Origin: Endothia cerciana
Taxonomy: Eukaryota; Ascomycota; Sordariomycetes; Diaporthales; Cryphonectriaceae
Length of the DNA stretch: 64,000 bases
Direction of reading: 5' to 3'
NCBI GenBank assembly: GCA_026119935.1
Contig: JALRMH010000051.1
Location: 62,001-126,000, forward strand
Part shown: positions 56,150 through 64,000 of the stretch, one piece after another
How positions within the stretch are numbered: the stretch's first letter is position 1
How the letters are laid out: each line of letters starts with the position of its first letter
Made by a program: the position numbers and the translations under genes
The notes under the pieces: model-generated
Told to the model about the DNA's origin: nothing
Database searches by the model: none
What the model saw: only the letters and a program-made list of their open reading frames with translations

Positions 56150-57756
56150 ATGTTCAGACTCTCCACCAACCCTCACCACCGACACTCACATAATGAATCT
56201 CACCACAACACCAGCAGTTTCATTCATATGACCATGTCGGCCACCGAATCTCATTTTCCCACCTCGAACTCGCAGCAAGAAGCTATAATGCAGCTTTTGC
56301 GGCCTCCGGTGCTCAAGCCCAGCGCCGTCCTCAACAAGGCCGCCTTCACCAAGAAGCTTGACCTGGCAGCCGCCACGGTGCGCGACAACAAGAACATCAC
56401 ACGGATTCGACAGACACTATCCAAGAACTCAGACTTACTCGCCCTGGAACGGATCTCCACCGTCATTCCGGATCCAGATTCCTCACTCGCCGCGAAGGGT
56501 CGCAAGGCCCTACTTCTCAACCCCACCATCTCCCCGGCCAAGCCCGATACATGGGGACCTGTGGTCACGGAGCTAGTGAAGCAGGATGAGGTTGGCATCG
56601 TGTCGTATGAACTGCAGCTGAACTATGATTACTGGACGTACCGAGACGTAATGACCGCGCAGCTACCGCCGGAGCTTCACGATGACATCCCCTCGGGCTT
56701 TAACACGGCGGGGCATGTTGCTCATCTCAACCTAAGGGATCAGCATCTCCCCTACAAGCAGCTGATCGGTCAGGTGCTTGTAGAGAAGAATCAACACATA
56801 AGCACGGTCATCAACAAGATTGACAATGTGGGCACCGGGTCTGAGTTCAGAACGTTTGGCTACGAGGTCCTTGCGGGCCCGGATGACCTGAACGTCGAGG
56901 TGAACGAGAATGGATGTCTTTTCAAGTTTGACTACTCCAAGGTTTACTGGAACAGCAAGCTGGAGAAGGAGCATACGAGGCTTATAAGGAAGTTCAAGCG
57001 TGGTGAGGTGGTATGTGATGTGATGGCTGGTATTGGACCATTTGCCGTGCCGGCTGGGAAGAGAGGGGTATTTGTCTGGGCAAACGATTACAATCCAGAG
57101 AGTTACAGGTATCTCCAGGATGCTATTGCGCGGAACAAGGTGAACACGTTCTTCACATCACGTAGGCCAAACCAGAGAGCTGACTCCGACCACAGGTCAC
57201 CCCGTTCGTCCGGCCCTTCAACATGGATGGCCGCGTCTTCATCCATGAAGCCGCCGACAACGTCCTCGCCGCCAACGAGGCCGGCGAGATAGTCACGATC
57301 CCCTCTAAACAGAAGATCTCACGCAGCAATCCAGATGCGAAACGCCCCCCGCCAACGGCCATCCCCATACCTGCGACGATCTCCCACTTCGTGATGAACC
57401 TGCCGGCCTCTGCAACAGAGTTCCTTCCCCATTTCCGGGGCCTGTACGCTAGCCACGAGGACCTATTCGCGCCGCACACGGGCAGGAAGCTGCCTGTGAT
57501 ACACGTCCACTGCTTCGCGCTCAAGAGCGACGATGACGTCCCGCGGATCGACGTCGCAGAGAGGGTGTCGAAGGAGCTAGGGACCGCGGTGGTCTGGGAT
57601 GGGGTTAAGGACACACCCAGTGGGAAAGCTGGCGAGGGGGAGCTGGAGGAGGGCAAGGTCGCGGTGCATCCCGTCCGGGACGTAGCACCGGCCAAGAGCA
57701 TGTACTGCGCGAGCTTCAGGCTGCCAGCCGAGGTGGCTTTCGCTCCGAGGAAGTGA
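56150..57756 (+). CDS. TRM5: tRNA (guanine-37-N1)-methyltransferase
   Basis: Methylates G37 next to the anticodon using S-adenosylmethionine. Exons are 56150-57139 and 57196-57756 (56-nt intron), giving 516 residues. The D1/D2 regions include FTKKLDLAAATVRDNKNI, GIVSYELQLNYDYWTYRDV and FNTAGHVAHLNLRDQHLPYK. The Rossmann part has VVCDVMAGIGPFAVPAG (SAM loop, near residue 285), NDYNPESYRYL and the active-site HFVMNLPASATEFL in exon 2. The ATG at 56150 adds about 26 residues (MFRLSTNPHHRHSHN...) before a second ATG at 56228. The extension is basic, His/Ser/Asn-rich and free of Asp, so the long form may be mitochondrial and the short form nuclear, as known for yeast Trm5. That choice is inference. 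Confidence 0.95.
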
Positions 57757-60700
57757 CGAACTCGTTCATCATCCTCACGTCATGACAGTCCCATCGAGAC
57801 AAGCACACAGACAATTCGCCGCCAATCTCCAAGCTCGAATTGAAATCAGACCACTGTTGCCAGCCGCCCGCACTTCACCACCACGGATGTCTAACCCATA
57901 TAACCGTCCTGAGCCGAACGCGAGGGCGAATGAGAGGCTTATCAGCAGGCTGGAGACGTCTGCCTGCGGGCGGGCGAGCTGCATACTTGTTGAAACCAGT
58001 GGCGGCTGCACGACGACGGAAGGACTACACAGCATCCTGCGTCCCACCTCGGAGGGGTACACAACCTGCATGACGGGTCGCCAAGCACGGCACCTTGCCG
58101 TGCGGGTGTGCCGTGCTCGATGGCGATGTGATGGCTGCGACCCGGAGACGGCCTGGAAGCTCCAGCATCCTCGTACGCGTTCAGCAGGCCATACGGGCTA
58201 TTTTCGTCAAGGTGCATGTTGTAGGGCATCATCGTTAGCGGTCTTTGTCGAGCACCTACCTGTCCTAGCTGCTTGCCTGCATGCCTGCACACACGTCTTG
58301 GATGCGTACACATTCCCAGTATGCTGTGAAGTTAGTCTCTAAGGCCAGGGTATTGGCGCCGAAGGATCCCGCGTCCGATCGGCAGTGGTTCGTGTTCGGC
58401 GCATCGACACTAGCCCTTGGGCAGCCAGAGCAGAACCAGGTCTGCTCGTCTCGGTAGCGATTGGCCCTGCAGGGTCCCCTTATGTCATTGGCACTCGATA
58501 ATGCGTCCGGCCATGCCCCGGCCATGAACAAAGAGGCTCAGGCCGCGATCAGCATATATCCTGGACACTGGGGGATAGAATTCCTACGGAGTTTCAATGC
58601 TCAAGCGACGCATGCAGCTGTATGAGCCACGCATTCAAGCGTGCAATCGTGTATCAACCAAGGACATAATGCGTCTGAGAGATCCGAGAGACCACCCGCG
58701 AGACCATCACAGGCTACGCGTCTAGTTCAGAGCCTACCGCCGCTGCACACGTTGGCCCCTCACGCTCTGCCCCCCCTGATTACGACAGCCGAAGACGGGC
58801 ATCTCGAGACACGAGGCGATAGGGATCGAAATCACCTCCACATCCTCCGGCTTGAAAGAACGACGAGCATAACTACGAGCCGCCAGAGCTGTATGGCGCC
58901 AGTGTGGAAGCTAATTGTTCAAGGAGGGTTGATCTGGAAGATCGCTCTTCCAGTGCATGTGATATCAAGCTGATCTAGGTTGATGATGAGCACCGGGATA
59001 ACACACAAATGCATGGTCGAACCGAAACGACGAGTCTAACCTGGCCCTTTGTCTCATTGATGCTGAACGCAGTGAGGTTACGGCAGCGTTGAATCAGGTA
59101 TATCGGTGAAGATCACAGTCGCATTGAGAACGTCTTGGAGGGCTGCCACTCCCTGCCGTGTCTGCAATTCCATACCTACGAGGATAAATTTCGCATTTAT
59201 ATCTTTTCATTTTTATTATTACTTTTTTTATCTACCATCTTCTTGATATGGTGGGGTGTAGGGACACCGTAGGAGTATATTGAAGACTGGCGTCAAGCCA
59301 CTACTCCCACCATTACGCTGCGCTAGCAAAGCACCATAGTAGTTACACAGCACCATTGCTGCAACCCATCTCGCCGCTGCAGCAAGCCACCGCATTGGGC
59401 ACGCCATCTCAACTTTCTATCTCTGGGGAAGATCCGTGCAGTCGGACACCTCCTTGATGCAGTGCGAGCGCCTTGCAGGGAGCCGTCCAGCGCCCCTGAT
59501 GTCAATTTCGCACAGCAGACCGGTGAGGGCCGTCGCATGACAGGTGATCTGCCATTGTCCTATCAAGTTGATCCGGGTTTTATTCTGGGGATGGCAGGTG
59601 TGTGCACAATATGGAGGAGCAGGAGATGGTGGTGTAGTGCCTCCAGCCATCCTGTTCGGCCCTCGCATTGGAAGCGTACCCGGCGTGGGCTTGATGCGAG
59701 GCGGGAGAGGGGTTAGCATCCTGAACAAAGACCTTTACGCCGTGATTGAACGCCAGAAGCAGACCGGTCTGCAACTACAGCTACTATCAGGCCCATGGTG
59801 AAACGCACGCGAGCGCGACGCTGTTACCACTGACGAAGGATCTCCGGACCGTGTGGGTAGTTTTGCTCGGGAGGAACAGGGCGGGCGAACGGAGGGGCCG
59901 GACCACCTGCGTGCTGTGTAGGGAAGGGAAGAGCCGGAGGCTGGTATCACCGCTTTTGAGGTTATCCTGCGGACTGCTTTAGGCAGCGTCGGCGCCGATC
60001 GCAGTGGCGATCACGTCGCCTTCCCTTAGCATGGCTGCATCACTGCTCGGTCTGTAGGCTCTGCCCTGTCTGAATTCGAGGTGGACGGCTGCAGGAGGCT
60101 GTCCTCATCGCGCAACCTGTGAGAGGAGCGCAGGCACAATGACGACGACATCGGCATCATCTGCACCGTGGGATTGCTGTACTGGACCAATGTACACTGA
60201 CCGCACCGGAATGAGCCGCCTGCATTTGGCTTTCTATCACCGACGACCGGACGCAGTCAGCATGTTATGAAAGTCAAGGGATCCGATAAGGACCCCGCGC
60301 ACGCGCCTTTTTTTTTAATTTTTATTCTTTTTTTATTATTATCAACGCAACGTTGTCGCACGACGGGACGTTGATGCCTCCATTACGAATCCCGCAGCGG
60401 CTCTCATCGGCAGCGATACCCTTACCCTTTTCCTTTTTTTCTCCCTGAGGGAATAAATTCGTGACGATGTGATGAGGCTGAAAAAATGGCACCTTGGCCT
60501 GGAGGAGGGACCATCCGGCCGGAAGATGCTGCGAGGAATTGGCCGCGCGGCTATCCTTTCGCCCTCGAGTCGGCCCTTTCCAAGGTTGCCTCCGTCGGGC
60601 AGACTCCGGGCCTAGCAAAAGAAGCACCATCATCTAGATATTTGCAAGTTCTACTATGTATTTTATGGAACGCCAGGGGAGGGAGGGGGAGTTTGTTGAT

Positions 60701-61279
60701 CCACAACAAGAAGGCCTTTCTTTGTCTTGTAAATTCGAATACAGTATGCCGCATACGTCGATAACAGGCATACACTAACCCATACACTGCCATAGTACAG
60801 TAGTACTATGTAGTACGCCAGGCTAAGTAATATCCGTCCAGCATGGTTCGGGATGCCCCTTTTGGGCCTGGGGTCCTCCAGCAGGCTTTTTTTGCGACCA
60901 GAAGCAATGTCGCCGTTCCATCTGACCCAAAGTCAAGGCGGGGGTCTAGACCCAAGGGATCTGCGGTGCCCGTATTTCCCAAATCTCCCTCGGTGGCAGC
61001 TGGTTGGGAAGGGCTGGTTGGGAGGTCGCGGTGGGTGTCCTGTGGTGAAGAACCTTAGGGCATGCCCCATCTCAGAATTTGCTCTCCCTAATGCACCGGA
61101 CATCCGGTCTCCCCAAACCACGCGCCAAACGCCTAGAATCATCACTTGGGCTCTGCGTCTTTATCTGATCCTCCGATCTGAGAATCGAGTACTTCACAAC
61201 CAAAAAGCAGAGCGACGGACGGGTGGGAGGACCGCCTGCCGTCATGTTTCAAAACCCGCCGTGTGAGCCCCAGTTGGGA

Positions 61280-61385
61280 AGAAAAAAAAAGAAGAAAAAA
61301 AAAAGATATATATATATCTAAGAAAAAACTAACAAAAAATTAAAAATAAATTAAAAATAAATTAAAAGTAAAAACAGGGTTTTTA
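61280..61385. other. AT-rich island
   Basis: About 100 bases of almost pure A/T with an ATATATAT core and repeated AAATTAAAAATAAATTAAAA-type units. It contrasts sharply with the GC-rich surroundings. It could be a decayed, mutated repeat or simply non-coding low-complexity DNA. Confidence 0.7.
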
Positions 61386-61749
61386 CTTCCTCCCTTGTCC
61401 TCCCCGCTTGTGTATTCGATGTCTCTCCATCGGGAGGGAGGGTCCTCTCCAGAAGCTCCGGATGGCCACCCCTGCCATCCGGTGGAATCTGAGAACAGGC
61501 TTCGAGAACGTGGCACGGTGGCGATCTCTGGCTCAACGCCGATGAGGGCCCCCGGCGACCAGGTTGCACTCGCAGGTGAGGGGCTGAACCTGTTACCTAG
61601 GGCGAACGCTATGCAACATATTATTACGTGACTCGTTTGACAACATCTCGGCTATGCACTGCACGTACGTACATGAGTTTATGTTTCGACAACAGCCGGG
61701 TAGCCAAACGACGGGAGGTTATCCTTTTCCCTCCCTTTTTCTTTCTTTT

Positions 61750-61775
61750 CCTCTCTCTCTCTCTCTCTCTCTCTC
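61750..61775. repeat. (CT)13 microsatellite
   Basis: About 13 CT units, the third such CT/TC tract in the window (others at 1998-2026 and 28338-28364). No adjacent gene explains it. Confidence 0.9.
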
Positions 61776-62399
61776 GCCTCAGGTACGGTAGCGGCTAGTT
61801 TCACCACCGCGTCCAGGATCAAACTCAGTACCAGGGTCGGCTGGCGATGGAGGGCCCGTCGTGCGCCCACGCATAGGGGCTCTCCAGCACTATAACGCGC
61901 ACGCCGTACCTCGCCAATGTGCCAATACCCGGTCTAAATCCTTGTTGTCCTACCGCGGTACTATGTAGGTCTGCGCGCGAGACGGGGCTGCAGTGACCAA
62001 AGACGCCTCAGAAACGACAGGTCACCCCTGGACATTACACGGTGCCGCGGCTGCCAGCGGGTGCAGAAAATTCGGGCTCTGAATTTTCTTCAATTTTTTA
62101 CCCCTTCTTCTTATTCCTTTTCCTTTGCCCCTTCCCCTTCCGGACCTCTCGCCGCCAGCAGGCACCCGAGACGAGAAGGACGAAATAATAATAATAATAA
62201 TCTGGGCTGGCCAGGGAAGACTTCGATTCTGCCTCGTCCACAGTGAAGCCCCCTTGGAGTCCGTAAATCGTCCCCACCCGCTGCCTTAGCGTCCTTTGGG
62301 ACCTCCGAGGCTACTACTATGCACCTGTGTCGGTACAAGCTCAGGCGCCGCAGATAGACCCATGGCGCCATCGCCTCTATTGCGGTCGACACCGATAAC

Positions 62400-62447
62400 G
62401 TCGTCCGGTAATGTCGTCCGGTAATGTCGTCCGGTAATGTCGTCCTG
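62400..62447. repeat. 13-nt tandem repeat, about 3.5 copies
   Basis: Perfect head-to-tail copies of GTCGTCCGGTAAT at 62400, 62413 and 62426, plus a partial fourth. It lies in the gene-free right flank. Confidence 0.9.
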
Positions 62448-64000
62448 GCACTAGGTACCATGTATGTAGTAGAGCCTCACCGTGCCCTTTTCCCCCGCAG
62501 TCCGTGCAGGAGATCTTTGTTCGAGCCCCGGATGGACCTAATCAATCCAACATGAGGCGTGGGTTCAGCAGGCCGGACCCGCTGCCCTGGGATGGGGCGT
62601 TCAGACCTCCTGAGCGTCCATTGGTGCCGTGTGTAGCATCAAACGCCTGGCATGTCGTGGAACCGTCGATGGCATAGCCTCCTCGGGATTTGACTTCGAG
62701 ATCCTCCTGGTGAGAGGCTGCAGATATTCTCCAGGCCCTGGATTCGTCCGTTCCCAGGTCGCTATCGGCGCTAGCTGCTTCGGTGATGGGTTCTCGAGCT
62801 TGCTCTAGACCTTTTACTTATGTGCTGTACTGTGGTAGGCGACGATCAGGGTCCTGGCGCCGCCCAACGTCTGGCTACCACGGTACATCTCATCGGTTGG
62901 TGATTGAACCCATTACGGGCCCCCGCTAGCCACCGCGGGGGAGACTGGCCGCCCCGCGGGAAGATGCTCCTAGTCCCTTTTCCGACGGTGTATTCCTTGG
63001 TATCCTGACCTAAATGGGCCCGGGTCGGCTAGAAAGAGCCGGGTCTCGTTGTGTGAAAGGCATTTGGGCATGGAGGTGTGGTATCCGGCCTGGACCCTGG
63101 CATGCTGCCGCCCGAGCGAAGGGCTCAATGCACGGCTTACGCCCTGGCCGGGCTGCGGGGCCAGATACTCAAAGGTCAAAGCATCCTCGTGCTCAGGTGG
63201 GAGACCCTGAGGGCTGTGGAGGATGGGAGCCGGAAAAGGAACTTGATGTGCCTCACATGGTGTACTATCCAGCCTACCACATAGTCTATCTACCTATCCC
63301 TTCGGTCTGAGGTTCGACCCGGTGTGGCTTTTCCTTGGCACAGATCTCCTGCCCGCGCCCATCAAGGTGACCGCGTTAGTCCCCTTTCAGCCGCGGGACT
63401 ATCATAGGCCCAGGGAACCAAGGGGAGCCGTCTCGTCGTTGGCCTGAACCTTACCAGAGTAGGGCACTGGCTGGCCGTCGACCGCGCACAAGTCCCCGAG
63501 GTGGCGTCGCAGGCACTAGAGTAGGCGTGCATTACCACAACAGCGGCCTGGTGGCGGTCAGCTTCTGGACGGGGGTTCGGCGGGCAGGGAACACATCGGT
63601 GCGAGGATGGCAGATATCACAACCGGGCAAGCTTATGCACTGTGAGGGCCTACGCAGGTGTGGTAGGGAGACCCCTCTGCTAAAAATGCGGGCGATGATG
63701 AGGGTACGCCCGCGGGGGTCGTCAGGATTTCCTGCGCGACAGCTGGTATGTTGGCGAGACCCGTTCTGTCTGACATGACCTTGGCCCGAGGTGTCTCTGT
63801 AGCTGGAGGACGAGCCGGATGCGATGGGCCCGAAGGGCGCCCTCTCTGGAGGCTTATCTTGTTCATATCTATGAAGGAAAAAAGAGATGCTGCCGGGAGA
63901 AGTCGGAAAGTTCGGCCCTGGCGAGAGCAGCGGCCGGGTTGAGGACTGTCGACTGACAGTACAGTATTCCCGTACGCCCGCAACGACGGAGGGGGGCGAG

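Larger units (their letters stand above)
57757..64000. other. Gene-free right flank
   Basis: 6.2 kb in which I can support no gene. Frames are short, overlap on both strands and lack motifs and matched splice signals. AT-rich patches occur at about 59190-59240, 60305-60350 and 61280-61385 amid otherwise GC-rich sequence, with a few simple repeats. No transposase, reverse transcriptase or terminal repeats were recognised. A lineage-specific small gene could be missed here. Confidence 0.45.

Noticed and set aside
62505..62545. GTTCGAG box suggesting a tRNA
   Set aside because: No paired T-stem and no D-arm or acceptor stem upstream.

Overview
The window is nuclear DNA of a filamentous ascomycete, most likely a Sordariomycete. 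Genes are intron-bearing (introns mostly 50-80 nt, GTAAGT-like donors, CTAAC/CTGAC branch sites, YAG acceptors), coding DNA is GC-rich, and the conserved proteins (PRP39, SEC10, INP51/53-type phosphatase, SERCA, 14-3-3, NUS1, TRM5) read as Pezizomycotina. I see no viral, CRISPR, rRNA or intact transposon sequence. Gene assignments rest on motif recognition; no database search was possible.

Layout. 2.1-5.2 kb: a 4-coumarate-CoA-ligase-like adenylating enzyme and the mitochondrial F1-ATPase assembly factor ATP11. 5.2-13.7 kb: a gene-poor accessory stretch with a AAA-ATPase-family gene cut off before its ATPase module, followed by two small adjacent genes (9.3-10.2 kb and 11.0-11.6 kb) that share an unusual C-terminal motif. 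Each ends in two copies of an Asn/Gln-rich repeat with the same 29-residue period, of the kind seen in fungal amyloid signalling (HET-s/sigma-like). One has an NLR-type N-terminal helical domain, the other a possible ubiquitin-like fold. I consider this pair the most notable content of the window.

13.7-25 kb: cytochrome c peroxidase, the U1 snRNP factor PRP39, a small secreted Cys protein, and a synaptojanin-type phosphoinositide phosphatase. 25-31.4 kb: sparse, with two lineage-restricted small proteins and a possible P450 relic. 31.4-38 kb: 14-3-3 (with an 8-nt micro-exon), a secreted class 3 lipase and a small secreted Cys protein. 40-57.8 kb: a dense housekeeping block: UBX4/TUG-like protein, proteasome beta-3, SERCA Ca2+-ATPase, a Cys-rich membrane protein, exocyst SEC10, NUS1 of cis-prenyltransferase, an AlkB-type dioxygenase and tRNA methyltransferase TRM5. 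Several pairs are divergent and probably share promoters (SEC10/NUS1, AlkB/TRM5, UBX4/PUP3). 57.8-64 kb: no supportable gene, with AT-rich patches and simple repeats.

The housekeeping genes are functionally unrelated neighbours, not a cluster. Secreted or surface proteins (19.7, 35.5, 37.4, 48.3 kb) sit beside gene-poor stretches, as is common for fast-evolving fungal genes.
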